Positions 14,871 to 24,813 of a stretch of 64,000 bases of DNA are shown here, in pieces. The notes under the pieces were generated by a model. That model saw only the letters and a list, made by a program, of their open reading frames with translations. It did no database searches and had not been told where the DNA came from. Origin of the DNA: Paenibacillus allorhizosphaerae (lineage in GTDB: Bacteria; Bacillota; Bacilli; Paenibacillales; NBRC-103111); contig NZ_CAJVCE010000009.1 of NCBI RefSeq assembly GCF_910594985.1, positions 248,001 through 312,000 on the forward strand, read 5' to 3'. The position numbers and the translations under genes were made by a program. Numbering within the stretch: position 1 is the stretch's first letter; every line of letters starts with the position of its first letter.

Positions 14871-16193
14871 ATGTTGCGCAGTCCAAAAAAATCGATAGCT
14901 TTGATCGTCATGCTAGCCGTTATGCTCGCAGCCTGCGGCAAGCAAAATGCGGCAACGAACCAAACGCAGGACGCTCCGAATGCGGCGGCACCGAAAGCCT
15001 TGAGCACGGAACCGGCCACGATCGTCCTCTATAACCAGCAGCTGTACAGCAAGGAAGAGATGGAACGGATCTTTATCGAGCCGGTGAAAAAGAAGTTTCC
15101 GCATATTACGCTCGATATCATTTATCCCGGGAAAGGCACGCAGCTCGCCGACCTGATCGCGGCCGGGACGATTCCAGACATGTTTTTCTTCAAGCCGTAT
15201 ATCGAAGAGTTGATCGAAGCCGACATTCCGCTCACCCTGGATGATCTGATCAAGCAATCGCAATATGACTTGAACAAAATCGATAAAGTCTATTTGGATG
15301 CAATCCGTTCGTATTCGCCGGAAGGCAAGCTGCTTGGCGTCCCGGTTACTTCGCAGTTTTACGCTTTATGGTACAACAAGGACATTTTCGATAAGTTCGG
15401 CGTACCTTACCCGAAAGACGGCATGACGTGGGAAGACACGATCGAGCTGGCCAAGCAGGTAACCCGCAATGTCGACGGCGTGCAATATCGGGGAATCGAC
15501 CCGAACAGCTATTTTAATTTCTCGTCGGCGCTGTCCTTGCCGCTCATCGATCCGAAGACGGAAAAGCCGATCATTTCGGACAAATGGAAGTACGTATTCG
15601 AAACGATGATGAAGGTGTATAACATCCCCGGCAATAAGCCGGCCAAATTGGTCGACAACCAATTGAACTCCGTGTTCACGAAAGATATGACGCTGGCGAT
15701 GATTCCTTCATTTAACATTTTATCGTCGTTCAAGGATGCGACAGCCAAAGGCTTGAACTGGGATGTTGTTCAAGCGCCCAGCCATAAGGATGCGCCGAAC
15801 AAATATTACCAGGTCGATTCCCACATTCTCGTCGTATCGAAGACGAGCAAATATAAGGAACAGGCGATGCAGGTCATTATGGCGGCAACCGCGGAAGATA
15901 CCCAAATCGCGCTGTCGAGAGCAGGCCGTATGGCGGCAATCAACAGTCCGGAAGTGAAGAAGCAGTTTGCCGCCGACCTGCCGTATACGCAGGGCAAAAA
16001 CATGCAGGGCATATTCAAAAGCCAGCCGTCGGCATTCACGCTGCAGCATAAGTATAACGGTCTTGTCCGAGCCCCGATCAAAAACGCATTCCAGGACGTG
16101 TTCGATGGAAAGACGGATATCAATACGGCGCTTCGTACGGCGGAGGAAAAAGCGAATGCCGCCGTGCAGCAGGCAAAGGAAACCGGCAAATAA
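14871..16193 (+). CDS. ABC-type extracellular solute-binding lipoprotein (family 1)
   Basis: Cell-surface receptor of 440 residues for a carbohydrate-type ABC importer. The lipobox LAAC ends the signal peptide at Cys22. The mature part has the family-1 fold signatures GKLLGVPVTSQFYALWYNKD (about residues 151-170) and MTWEDTIELAKQV. AAGGAGG lies 8 bases before the ATG. No permease or ATPase genes are adjacent, so it either uses a transporter encoded elsewhere or has a sensory role. The gene downstream encodes a GDPD-like lipoprotein 27 bases away, which might hint at a polyol-phosphate or glycerophosphodiester ligand, but that is inference from context only. Confidence 0.87.
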   Translation: MLRSPKKSIALIVMLAVMLAACGKQNAATNQTQDAPNAAAPKALSTEPATIVLYNQQLYSKEEMERIFIEPVKKKFPHITLDIIYPGKGTQLADLIAAGTIPDMFFFKPYIEELIEADIPLTLDDLIKQSQYDLNKIDKVYLDAIRSYSPEGKLLGVPVTSQFYALWYNKDIFDKFGVPYPKDGMTWEDTIELAKQVTRNVDGVQYRGIDPNSYFNFSSALSLPLIDPKTEKPIISDKWKYVFETMMKVYNIPGNKPAKLVDNQLNSVFTKDMTLAMIPSFNILSSFKDATAKGLNWDVVQAPSHKDAPNKYYQVDSHILVVSKTSKYKEQAMQVIMAATAEDTQIALSRAGRMAAINSPEVKKQFAADLPYTQGKNMQGIFKSQPSAFTLQHKYNGLVRAPIKNAFQDVFDGKTDINTALRTAEEKANAAVQQAKETGK

Positions 16194-16220
16194 CAAGCGC
16201 TTGTGGATAGAAAGGTGGAA

Positions 16221-17159
16221 ATGGCTTTGAACAGACGTGCGATTCGTTCCCTCGGATGTACGCTTACGGTACTTTTGCTATCGCTCGGGGTCGGCTGTGC
16301 GTCTTCCTCTTCCCTTCCCGCTAAAACAAACGCCGATCAGGCGAACGGCAAACCGCAACGAATCGGCCGGGCCGCCTTTACGGACAAAAACAGCGGCGTG
16401 TGGGTTGTTGCGCACATGTCGGATTGGCGCAATCATTCCGCCAATTCGTTAAGCGGCATCCAAGGCGCCATTGATATGGGCGTACATATTGTCGAGGTCG
16501 ACGTGCAGCTGACGAAAGATCACGTGCCGATTCTGATGCACGACGAAACCGTGGACAAAACGACGAACGGAACCGGGAAAGTGGCCGATATGACGCTAGC
16601 CGAAATTAAATCGCTGTATTTGAAGCAGCGGCAAGGCGGCGACAACGAGCCTATGACGAGCGAGCGGGTGCCTACGCTGAAGGAAGCAATGGAGCTGGCC
16701 AAAGGCAAAGTGATGGTCAACCTCGATAAAGGCTGGGTTTACCGCGACGCGATGTGGGACGTTCTCGTGCAAACCGGCACGTCCGATCACGGTATTTTCA
16801 AAAGCGCAGCCAACAATCTGGAAGTGGAGAGCTGGCTGAAGTCCAAGTCGCCGAGACCGCTCTATGTTCAGGTGATGCTCGACAGCCACCTGGATAAGCT
16901 GGACGCGCTGCTCCAAGGCGCCAAGCCGGACGCGTTCGAGCTCGTGTTCGGTTCAAAGGACGCGAAGGTGATTGCGGATGAGACGTTAACGAAAATCCGC
17001 AAATCCGGCGCGAAGCTATGGGTCAATACGATGATGCCGTCGCAGATCGCGGGCATGAAAGACGTCGAGACCACGTGGGATTGGAGCATCGGCAAAGGGG
17101 TTCAGCTCATCCAGACGGACGCCCCTTCCAGGCTGCTCCGTTATTTGAAGAAGGAGTAG
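16221..17159 (+). CDS. GDPD-family lipoprotein with altered active-site motifs
   Basis: TIM-barrel protein of the glycerophosphodiester phosphodiesterase family, 312 residues, anchored as a lipoprotein (signal LLLSLGVGC, Cys at about residue 26). VEVDVQLTKDHVPILMHDET keeps the Glu-x-Asp metal ligands and the His-Asp pair. However, the segment that is normally HRGDWRNAPENS reads HMSDWRNHSANS: the phosphate-binding Arg of HRG is Met and the Glu of PEN is Ala. The enzyme may have reduced or different activity, or may bind ligand only. AAAGGTGGAA precedes the chosen ATG; an upstream GTG is in frame but has no ribosome site. Probably co-transcribed with the solute-binding protein gene. Confidence 0.8.
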   Translation: MALNRRAIRSLGCTLTVLLLSLGVGCASSSSLPAKTNADQANGKPQRIGRAAFTDKNSGVWVVAHMSDWRNHSANSLSGIQGAIDMGVHIVEVDVQLTKDHVPILMHDETVDKTTNGTGKVADMTLAEIKSLYLKQRQGGDNEPMTSERVPTLKEAMELAKGKVMVNLDKGWVYRDAMWDVLVQTGTSDHGIFKSAANNLEVESWLKSKSPRPLYVQVMLDSHLDKLDALLQGAKPDAFELVFGSKDAKVIADETLTKIRKSGAKLWVNTMMPSQIAGMKDVETTWDWSIGKGVQLIQTDAPSRLLRYLKKE

Positions 17160-17206
17160 CTGCCTCGAACGGCGCGGTTTTCTTCGAAAAGATTCATGCA
17201 AATTTG

Positions 17207-17249
17207 AAAGCCTCCAGTTCCGTTCTTAGAAGCGGTTTTGGAGGCTTTT
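17207..17249. terminator. Bidirectional terminator between the GDPD gene and polC
   Basis: Stem AAAGCCTCCA/TGGAGGCTTT with A and T runs at the ends, placed between convergent genes. Confidence 0.85.
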
Positions 17250-17258
17250 CATTGTGGG

Positions 17259-20200
17259 TCAAAACAGCGACATCTGATTGGATTCCGGCAAGTCGCGAAA
17301 GCAGCCCATGGACGACAAAATATCGATGACCGCCTTGGATACTTTCGACCGCTGCTGGAAATCTTCAACGGACAGAATGCTCCCTTCGCTCACGGCGGCA
17401 GCGATTTGCCTCGCTGCGTTCAGCCCGATGCCGGGAACAGCCGAAAACGGTGGAACGATCGCGTGACCGTCGATAAGAAATCGGTGCGCATCGGAGCGGT
17501 AAAGCTGAAGCGGCTTGAATGCAAATCCGCGTGCCGTCATTTCCAGCGCAAGCTCCAGCAGGGAAAGCATGCTTTTTTCTTTCGGCGCAGCCTGCATGCC
17601 TTTCGCTTCGATCTCGTCGTACTTTTTCAAAATCGCCTCGTACCCTCTGCAGCACAGGTCGCTATCGAAGCCGTCGCCTCCATCGACCGTAAACGATACG
17701 GCGTAAAATTCAATCGGATAATACAATTTGTAATAAGCGGTCCGAACCGCCGATGTGCAGTAGGCCGCCGCATGCGCCCTCGGAAACATGTACTCGATTT
17801 TCTCGCACGAATCAATGTACCAATTCGGCACGCCATGCCGCCTCATCGCTTCGATCCATGCCCCGGTCAGTCCTTTGCCCTTTCGCACGCTTTCCGTAAT
17901 TTGAAACGCGAGCGCAGCGTCCATTCCGCGGTAAATCAAGTACAACATGATGTTATCGCGGCACCCGATGACCGTCTTGATCGTACATATGCCTTGCCGG
18001 ATGAGCTCCTGTGCATTGCCGAGCCATACGCCGGTTCCGTGCGACAGGCCGGATATTTGCAGCAGGTCCGAGAACGCGGACGGCTTCGTTTCGCTTAACA
18101 TTTGCCTCGTGAACCTCGAGCCGAAATCGGGAAGCCCGTACGTCCCGACCTCCGTACGAATTTGCTCCGGCGTCACCCCCATCGCCTCGGTGGAATGAAA
18201 CAGGCTGAGCACCTTCGGATCGTTCATCGGAATGCGCAGCGGATCGACGCCCGTAAGCTCATGCAGCAGCTTCATCATCGTCGGATCGGTATGGCCGAGA
18301 ATATCGAGCTTGAGCAAGTTTTCGTCGAAGGCATGGTAGTCAAAATGGGTCGTTTTCCACTCGGAGCCCGTATCGTCCGCCGGGTATTGCACGGGTGTAA
18401 TATCTTCGATCTCGATGTAATCCGGCACGACCACAATGCCGCCGGGATGCTGCCCCGTGCTGCGTTTGACACCGGTGCATCCTTCGGCCAGACGGGCAAC
18501 CTCGGCGCTGCGCCATGCCGATCCTTTCTGCTCTTCGTACTTTTTCACAAAGCCGAACGCGGTTTTGGCGGCAACGGTCCCGATCGTTCCGGCGCGAAAC
18601 ACGTTTTTCTCGCTGAACAGCACTTTCGTGTAGTCGTGAGCTATCGGCTGGTACTCGCCGGAAAAATTCAGATCGATGTCCGGCACCTTCTCCCCCGTAA
18701 ATCCCATGAACGTCTCGCAAGGAATGTCCTGCCCTTCGCCGTGCATCAGCTCGCCGCAGCTCGGGCAGCGCTTATCCGGCAAGTCGAAGCCGGAGGCGAC
18801 CGACCCGTCCGTGAAAAATTCGCTATGCCTGCAAGCAGCGCACAAGTAGTGTGCAGGCAGCGGATTCACTTCCGAAATGCCCAGCATATGGGCGACAAAC
18901 AAGGAGCCGACCGAGCCTCGCGAGCCGACAAGGTAGCCGTCCTCATTCGATTTGCGCACGAGCCGTTCGGAAATGAGGATGTTCGCGGAAAATCCGTTCT
19001 CAATGATTGGCTTTAATTCCCGATCCAGCCGTTCCGAAATAAGGCACGGCAGCGGATCTCCATACAGCTGCTTTGCCCGCATGAAGCATTTTTGCTGAAT
19101 TTCTTGCTCGGCGCCTTCCAGGACCGGGGAAAACAGCTTTTTCGGAAACAGCTGGATCTCTTCAAAAGCATCGGCAAGCCGGCTCGTATTGGCGATGACC
19201 ACCTCATGCGCCTTCGCTTCGCCCAGGAATGCGAATTCCTGCAGCATTTCTTCCGTTGTACGGAAATGGACGTCCGGCAGACAGATCTCCTTCAAAGGGC
19301 TGAACCCGGTAATGCCTTGAATCGTAATCTCCCGGCAAATGCGGTCCCGGGGATGCAAATAATGGACGTTGCCGGTAGCGATGACCGGCTTGTTCTGCTT
19401 CTCCCCGATGTCGCATATGCAGCGAACGGCCCGCTCCAGCGCGTCCCGACCGCCGACCAGCTCCTTCTCCGCCAAATGCATGTACACGTTCATCGGCTGA
19501 ATCTCCAGCACATCGTAAAACTGTGCCGTTCGCTCCGCTTCATCCGGTGATTTGTTCAGCACCGCCTCGAACAACTCGCCCTTCTCGCAGCCGGATGTGA
19601 CCAAGAGACCCTCGCGCAGCTCGGCCAGCTTGCTTTTGGGAATGCAGGGCACTTTGTTGAAATATTCCGTATGGGAAAGCGAAATAAGCTTGTACAAATT
19701 CTTTTTTCCGACGGCATTCGTTGCGTAAATGCAGCAGTGAAACGGCCGCGAGTGGTGCCATTGCCGGCAGACGTCATGATGGAGTTGATTCAGGTTCACG
19801 ATGTGACGTTCCGCAGCGTCCTTTATCATATGAAAAAGCACATAACCTAGCGCCTCCGCATCGTCTACGGCACGGTGATGGTTATCGAGGGCCACCTTGA
19901 ATTTGGCGGCGATCGTGTTCAGCCGATGATTTTTCAAAGTCGGGTATAACAGCCGGGACAGCTCCAGCGTATCCAGCACCGGATGTTCAAGCTCCTCCAC
20001 GCCGCATGCTCTCAGATTCGCCTGCAGAAACCCTACGTCGAATCTGGCGTTATGGGCGACGAGTACAGAATTTCGTGCGAAATCGACGAAGCAGGGGAGC
20101 ACGTCGGCGATATCCGGCTGTCCTTGCACCATTTCATCCGTAATGTTCGTCAGTTGGCTGATCGCATACGGAATGCTCTCTTGCGGATCGACGAACGCTG

Positions 20201-21584
20201 CGAACTTGTCGACAACTTTGCCGCTACGCATTTTTACGCCGGCAATTTCAATGATTTTATTCGACGTTACGGATAAGCCCGTCGTTTCAATATCGAACAC
20301 AACGTAGGTCGCTTCCGCCAATGCGGCATCGACCGGGTTCATCACGATCGGTACGGCATCGTTAACAACGTTGGCCTCGACGCCGTAAATCATCTTGATT
20401 CCGTGCTTTTTGGACGCCTTGTTCGCTTCGGGAAACGACTGCACGTTGCCGTGATCGGTGACCGCAATCGCTTTGTGTCCCCACATCGCCGCCGTTTCGA
20501 TATACGCTTCGATCGGCGTTATGCCGTCCATTACGCTCATCGCCGTATGCAAGTGAAATTCCACCCGCTTTTCTGCGGCCTCATCGGCCCGTTCGGGGGG
20601 CGGAGCGAGCTCGCATACGTCATGCGGCACCAGCATCAGCTCCGGCGGCTGGGAGAACCGGTCGTATTCGACTTTGCCCCGCAGCAATACCCATGCTCCG
20701 TCGGCCAAAAGGCTGTAAGCTTGTTTGTCTTCCTTCGATTTGGCGAATATCTTCACCATGATGGAATCCGTATAATCCGTTACGTTGAAAAGGAACAGCG
20801 TCGAGCCCGTCTTCAGCTCTTTTGCCTGCAAGCCGAAGATTTGGCCTTGCACCGTGATTCTCGGTTCTTCTTCCTTGATCTCCTGCAGCGGAACGGGCCG
20901 TTCGGCGATGGGACTTCCGGCAAGCAGCTTCGTCTTTGGGGCCGATAGGGAACCGGATGCATTCGGCTCGTCTTCTCGCAGCGGCTGCGCAGCATGGAGC
21001 GTCATCATGTCCCGCGTCAGGGTCGCCGCTTCTTCCCGTATTTGCATGCCAAACCGGTCGAATTGCCGCACCCCCGCTTCATTCAAGCTAAGTCGTACCG
21101 TGAAGTCAAGGGAAAAGGAATCGCGGTAAAATTGCCGCACGCGCTGATCCAGCTGTTTCTTCTTTGCCACTTCCAAGCTGATCCGGTCCAAAAAAAGCAG
21201 CGTAACGCCACGTCCCGCAGCTTTTAGCTCGACCGTTTTGATCCATCCATTGGCGGATATGCGGTCATGGACAATGGCATCCTTCACCAGCTCCCAATAT
21301 TCATGAACGATCGCTTCCATTTCCACTTCGGCATAGCGGACAACAAGGCGGATGTCGGCTACCGACCGGAATGCCGCTTGAATTTTCTCGCAAAAGGTAC
21401 GGTATACGGCAATCGGGAGCAGCTTCATCATACACAGATGAATCACCCACTCGCGACTTATCCGGTTCACTTCGACTTGATCGATAAACCCGCCCGCAAA
21501 AAAGGTCTCCGCCATGTCGGCGGAAATAGCTGCCCGTCCCATCAGCAGCTCGAAACGGTGTCTCTTGTCCGATAATGGATTCAC
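17259..21584 (-). CDS. polC: PolC-type DNA polymerase III alpha subunit
   Basis: Replicative polymerase with built-in 3'-5' exonuclease, 1441 residues, close to Bacillus PolC (1437). In order: N-terminal domains (1-230), an OB fold (about 240-330, ITVQGQIFGLQAKELKTGS), a PHP half (VEFHLHTAMSVMDGITP, about 340), a DEDD exonuclease (TYVVFDIETTGLS, about 427; later VDDAEAL), the second PHP half, a zinc-type Cys cluster (CAACRH...CPSCGE) and the polymerase palm (VPDIDLNFSGEYQP; GQHPGGIVVVP). Start GTG with GAGGAGG 8 bases upstream. It stands alone instead of in the rseP-proS-polC-rimP neighbourhood usual in Bacillales, and some stretches (HAAAYCTSAVRTAYYKLYYP) look divergent, so it may be a second, accessory PolC. 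Confidence 0.9.
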   Translation of the reverse strand: MNPLSDKRHRFELLMGRAAISADMAETFFAGGFIDQVEVNRISREWVIHLCMMKLLPIAVYRTFCEKIQAAFRSVADIRLVVRYAEVEMEAIVHEYWELVKDAIVHDRISANGWIKTVELKAAGRGVTLLFLDRISLEVAKKKQLDQRVRQFYRDSFSLDFTVRLSLNEAGVRQFDRFGMQIREEAATLTRDMMTLHAAQPLREDEPNASGSLSAPKTKLLAGSPIAERPVPLQEIKEEEPRITVQGQIFGLQAKELKTGSTLFLFNVTDYTDSIMVKIFAKSKEDKQAYSLLADGAWVLLRGKVEYDRFSQPPELMLVPHDVCELAPPPERADEAAEKRVEFHLHTAMSVMDGITPIEAYIETAAMWGHKAIAVTDHGNVQSFPEANKASKKHGIKMIYGVEANVVNDAVPIVMNPVDAALAEATYVVFDIETTGLSVTSNKIIEIAGVKMRSGKVVDKFAAFVDPQESIPYAISQLTNITDEMVQGQPDIADVLPCFVDFARNSVLVAHNARFDVGFLQANLRACGVEELEHPVLDTLELSRLLYPTLKNHRLNTIAAKFKVALDNHHRAVDDAEALGYVLFHMIKDAAERHIVNLNQLHHDVCRQWHHSRPFHCCIYATNAVGKKNLYKLISLSHTEYFNKVPCIPKSKLAELREGLLVTSGCEKGELFEAVLNKSPDEAERTAQFYDVLEIQPMNVYMHLAEKELVGGRDALERAVRCICDIGEKQNKPVIATGNVHYLHPRDRICREITIQGITGFSPLKEICLPDVHFRTTEEMLQEFAFLGEAKAHEVVIANTSRLADAFEEIQLFPKKLFSPVLEGAEQEIQQKCFMRAKQLYGDPLPCLISERLDRELKPIIENGFSANILISERLVRKSNEDGYLVGSRGSVGSLFVAHMLGISEVNPLPAHYLCAACRHSEFFTDGSVASGFDLPDKRCPSCGELMHGEGQDIPCETFMGFTGEKVPDIDLNFSGEYQPIAHDYTKVLFSEKNVFRAGTIGTVAAKTAFGFVKKYEEQKGSAWRSAEVARLAEGCTGVKRSTGQHPGGIVVVPDYIEIEDITPVQYPADDTGSEWKTTHFDYHAFDENLLKLDILGHTDPTMMKLLHELTGVDPLRIPMNDPKVLSLFHSTEAMGVTPEQIRTEVGTYGLPDFGSRFTRQMLSETKPSAFSDLLQISGLSHGTGVWLGNAQELIRQGICTIKTVIGCRDNIMLYLIYRGMDAALAFQITESVRKGKGLTGAWIEAMRRHGVPNWYIDSCEKIEYMFPRAHAAAYCTSAVRTAYYKLYYPIEFYAVSFTVDGGDGFDSDLCCRGYEAILKKYDEIEAKGMQAAPKEKSMLSLLELALEMTARGFAFKPLQLYRSDAHRFLIDGHAIVPPFSAVPGIGLNAARQIAAAVSEGSILSVEDFQQRSKVSKAVIDILSSMGCFRDLPESNQMSLF

Positions 21585-21984
21585 GGCCGTTCCTCCTCTA
21601 CAATTCCACCCCTTTTTCTGAAATTACAAAACGTACGTTCCCCCGTCAACCGTCAAAAAACGTTGTTTTGAAGCGTCCCCATTCCGGCCGGAACTTTACA
21701 ATATAAGGAAACCGCATTTCCCGGGACTGGGATTTCTCTTTGTTGCTCGCGCGGACAACGATTTTCAAATTGGACGCAGCCTGTATTAAAAAGTAAACTG
21801 GAAAACAACCGTTCGGTCCGGTTGCTTCATAAGCAAAGACCGATTATAAAAAAACAGGAAAAGGACCGATTGAACACTGACACGCTGTTGTCAGCGTTCC
21901 TGATATACAGTAATGACATGAAGTCATTCATTGCGATTCCGAATGGTTGGCGTTTCCCCACTACTTACGACTAATGGAGGTTAT
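21585..21984. other. 400-base intergenic region between polC and the DinB gene
   Basis: No coding potential is evident. It holds the divergent promoters. Two short perfect dyads lie close to the DinB gene: CTGACA-N6-TGTCAG at 21877-21894 and AATGAC-N5-GTCATT at 21912-21928. They could be operators. No SOS LexA box of the Bacillus type (GAAC-N4-GTTC) was found. Confidence 0.4.
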
Positions 21985-21987
21985 ATG

Positions 21988-22491
21988 ATGATGTATTTAA
22001 CGGTACAAAGTTTTATTGAAGATTACGAGAACGAATCCATGGCCACGCAAAGGCTATTAGACGCATTGACGGATGAATCCCTCCGGCAGGAGGTGGCTCT
22101 CGGTTACCGAACGCTCGGCCACCTGGCGTGGCACCTTGTGCCGAACGGCAGCATGCTGGATCAAGCCGGCTTGCGGTTTGAAGTACCCGCGGCGCGCAAT
22201 GAGCCGCCGGCATCGGCCGATATCATCGCGCAATCATACCGCTTTACGACTCGGTCGCTGATCGAAGCGGTACGGACACAGTGGACGGACGAAACCCTTC
22301 AAGAAACAAACCGTGTATACGAAAACCCATGGAAAAACGGACTGACGCTGTCGATTTTCTTGCGGCATGAAATTCATCACCGCGGGCAGTTGACCGTTTT
22401 GATGCGCCAGGCCGGACTGCAGTTCACCGGCGTTTACGGCCCAACCAAAGAAGAATGGGCCGCCTTCGGGATGGCCGCTCCGGCGATATAA
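21988..22491 (+). CDS. DinB-family (YfiT/DUF664-like) putative metal-dependent enzyme
   Basis: Four-helix-bundle protein of about 167 residues. Metal-binding histidines sit in GHLAWHLV (about residue 44) and in HEIHHRGQLTVLMRQAG (about residues 126-142), the pattern of DinB proteins that bind Zn or Ni. Bacterial DinB-fold members act as thiol-dependent transferases or are uncharacterised; the name reflects DNA-damage induction of the Bacillus founder. Three consecutive ATGs occur; the middle one is 7 bases from GGAGG and was preferred. The gene is transcribed alone. Confidence 0.85.
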   Translation: MMYLTVQSFIEDYENESMATQRLLDALTDESLRQEVALGYRTLGHLAWHLVPNGSMLDQAGLRFEVPAARNEPPASADIIAQSYRFTTRSLIEAVRTQWTDETLQETNRVYENPWKNGLTLSIFLRHEIHHRGQLTVLMRQAGLQFTGVYGPTKEEWAAFGMAAPAI

Positions 22492-22530
22492 ACGATTCGC
22501 GGCATTATCCATTAACCGCGTAAACCATCA

Positions 22531-22575
22531 AGAGGCTGCATCATTAGCGACTTTTCCGCCAACGACACAGCCTCT
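22531..22575. terminator. Possible terminator between the DinB gene and the signalling operon
   Basis: Stem AGAGGCTG/CAGCCTCT with a 29-base loop, between convergent genes. There is no strong T-run, so the call is tentative. The remaining bases to 22679 show nothing else. Confidence 0.4.
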
Positions 22576-22679
22576 AATTGTTGGAAATATGAAATGCAAC
22601 GTTGAGTCCTCAGCACCTCTTACTAATGGAATGAGTTCAGCGCTCTCTCCCCTATTGAACACCACCGCAATCGGCTGTT

Positions 22680-23873
22680 TTATTCCAATGCCACCAGACA
22701 AAGCTGCTCTTCGCAAGCTTTTGCCTGAATCGTAAAAACAAACTCCGCTCCTTGTCCGTTCGAGTCTGCCAGCGCAATCGCTCCGCCCATCAGCTGCACC
22801 AGATTTTTGCAAATCGCAAGGCCAAGGCCTGTCCCCCCGTATTTGCGCGCCAGCGAGGAATCCACTTGCGTAAATGGCTGAAACAGCATGCTGCGCTTCT
22901 CCTGCGGAATGCCGATGCCCGTATCGATTACACGAAATTCGAGCGACAAGCGATGCGCCGGGAGCTTCTGCTGCGACACCGTTACATGGACGCCGCCCTT
23001 CTCCGTAAATTTGACGGCGTTGCCGATCAAATTAATCAAGATTTGCCGCAGCCGGGACTCGTCGCCCGTAATGCAATCGGGAATGGCCGCTTCGATATCA
23101 GATGTAATTTCCAGCGATTTGCAGCGGCACTCCGGCATGAAAATCTCAATCGTTTCCAGCAAGCAGGCGCGAAGATCAAACGGTTCTTCCTTGATCTCCA
23201 TTTTCCCCGATTCGATCTTGGACAAGTCCAATATATCGTTAATGATATACAGCAGCGCCGCCCCGCTCCGGCGAATCGTGTCGGCGTATTCCTGCTGTTC
23301 CGGGCTCAGCCGCGTCTCCAGCAGCAAATCGGCCATGGCCAGCACCCCATTCAGCGGCGTGCGAATCTCGTGGCTCATGATGGCCAGAAACTGCGCTTTG
23401 GCGAGCGCCGCTTGCTCCGCCGCTTCTTTCGCCTTCTCCAGCTCACGCGTTCTTTCGTTGAGCAGCGCCGTCTGCTCCCGGAGCTTGATTTGCGCTACGT
23501 GGATGCTGACGAATCCCTGAATCTTCGATTTCAGCGTTCGCGGCGAGAACGGCTTCACGATATAATCGATCGCCCCCACCGAGTAGGCGGTGAAGTAGTC
23601 CTGTTCATCCGGCGCCGCCGTCACAAATATGATCGGCACGGCTTTCGTTCGTTCGCGCGACTTAATCCATTGGGCGGTTTCGAAGCCGTTCATACCCGGC
23701 ATTTGCACATCGAGCACGATGACCGCAAAATCATGCTTCAGCAAACAGCGCAGCGCTTCCTCCCCGGAGGCTGCTTTGACCAAATCATAGTTTTGGTCCT
23801 CCAGTACCGCTTCCAGCGCAAGCAAATTTTCCGGTTGGTCGTCGACCAGCAGTATGCGGATCGGTTGTTCCAT
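22680..23873 (-). CDS. Response-regulator/histidine-kinase hybrid (REC-HisKA-HATPase)
   Basis: Soluble signalling protein of 397 residues: N-terminal receiver (about 1-125; phosphoacceptor Asp in [13 protein letters not shown]), a coiled linker (125-155), dimerisation/phosphoacceptor domain with [10 protein letters not shown] (His about 167) and an ATPase domain ([26 protein letters not shown]). Having REC before the kinase suggests that another kinase, such as the hybrid encoded two genes upstream, controls its activity. GAGGAGG lies 5 bases before the chosen ATG. It is the last gene of a four-gene operon, 11 bases after cheR. No DNA-binding output domain is present. Confidence 0.88.
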   Translation of the reverse strand: MEQPIRILLVDDQPENLLALEAVLEDQNYDLVKAASGEEALRCLLKHDFAVIVLDVQMPGMNGFETAQWIKSRERTKAVPIIFVTAAPDEQDYFTAYSVGAIDYIVKPFSPRTLKSKIQGFVSIHVAQIKLREQTALLNERTRELEKAKEAAEQAALAKAQFLAIMSHEIRTPLNGVLAMADLLLETRLSPEQQEYADTIRRSGAALLYIINDILDLSKIESGKMEIKEEPFDLRACLLETIEIFMPECRCKSLEITSDIEAAIPDCITGDESRLRQILINLIGNAVKFTEKGGVHVTVSQQKLPAHRLSLEFRVIDTGIGIPQEKRSMLFQPFTQVDSSLARKYGGTGLGLAICKNLVQLMGGAIALADSNGQGAEFVFTIQAKACEEQLCLVALE

Positions 23874-23884
23874 ACCAACCCTCC

Positions 23885-24751
23885 TCACTTTATCTTGCGA
23901 AATATTTTCTCGTGTACATCAATTGATTCATAACAATCGGCATGCTTCGTAAACGTAATCGATTCCTTGGACCCGAGCACAAGATAGCCGCTTGGCGTCA
24001 AGCTTTCGTAGAACAGCCCGTGTACCTGGTTTTGCAGCGTCGCGTCGAAATAGATCAGCACATTCCGGCAAAAAATCACGTGAAATTCGTTAAACGACCG
24101 GTCGGTTACCAGGTTGTGCTGGGCAAACACAATATGTTCCCTCAGCATCGGATGAAACACCGCCGTATCTCCGGATGCGCCGTAATATTCGGAAAATGCC
24201 TCTTTTCCCCCCGCCGAAATATAGTTTTTGGTATATTCCTGCATTTTCTTGAGCGGATACGACGCCTGTTCGGCTGTATGCAGCACCTCTTCGTTAATAT
24301 CGGTCGCATAAATCGTGGACCGCTCATACAGTCCTTCCTCATAGAGCAAGATCGCCATGGAATATACTTCCTCCCCGGTCGAGCAGCCAGCATGCCAGAT
24401 GCGTATGGAAGGCACGTGCTTCAGCAGCGGCACCACTCGCTCGCGGAACGCGGCGAACATCGACGGATCGCGGTACATCTCGGTTACGTGAATGACCAAA
24501 TCGCCGATCAGCCGTTTCATGCAGCGTCGATCATGCAAGATGCGCTCCAGCAACCCGGAGACGCTCTGCAGCTTCTCGGCGTAAATGCGGTGCCAAATGC
24601 GCCGCCGCAGCGAGGGATAAGCATAATTGCGGAAATCGTACCCGTAAAACCGATAAAGCCCCTCAAGCAGAAGCTGAATTTCGAGCCGCTCGCGCTCCTC
24701 CTCCATCCATTCCTTGCTACCTTCCGGCTCCAACCCCATATCCATATCCAT
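23885..24751 (-). CDS. CheR-type protein-glutamate methyltransferase
   Basis: SAM-dependent methyltransferase of about 288 residues. The N-terminal helical domain covers about 10-90 ([20 protein letters not shown]). The SAM fold has the signature [22 protein letters not shown] (about residues 118-139), then [12 protein letters not shown]. CheR proteins normally methylate glutamates of chemoreceptors, but no chemoreceptor, CheB or CheA gene is nearby; the hybrid kinase upstream, with an MCP-like four-helix sensor, is the obvious candidate partner. The first in-frame ATG after the kinase stop was used; AAAGGGG is about 12 bases upstream, a weak placement. Confidence 0.85.
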   Translation of the reverse strand: MDMDMGLEPEGSKEWMEEERERLEIQLLLEGLYRFYGYDFRNYAYPSLRRRIWHRIYAEKLQSVSGLLERILHDRRCMKRLIGDLVIHVTEMYRDPSMFAAFRERVVPLLKHVPSIRIWHAGCSTGEEVYSMAILLYEEGLYERSTIYATDINEEVLHTAEQASYPLKKMQEYTKNYISAGGKEAFSEYYGASGDTAVFHPMLREHIVFAQHNLVTDRSFNEFHVIFCRNVLIYFDATLQNQVHGLFYESLTPSGYLVLGSKESITFTKHADCYESIDVHEKIFRKIK

Positions 24752-24813
24752 TTTAGCGAACTGCCCCTTTGGGCCGGTGCCCCTATATTTCTCTTCGATG
24801 TTATATTCACCGT

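Noticed and set aside
21585-21984. LexA box before the DinB-type gene
   Set aside because: The dyads there (CTGACA/TGTCAG and AATGAC/GTCATT) do not match GAAC-N4-GTTC; DNA-damage control is not supported.
22752-23933. Plus-strand frame of nearly 400 codons opposite the REC-kinase
   Set aside because: Antisense shadow rich in Arg, Gln and His without recognisable domains.
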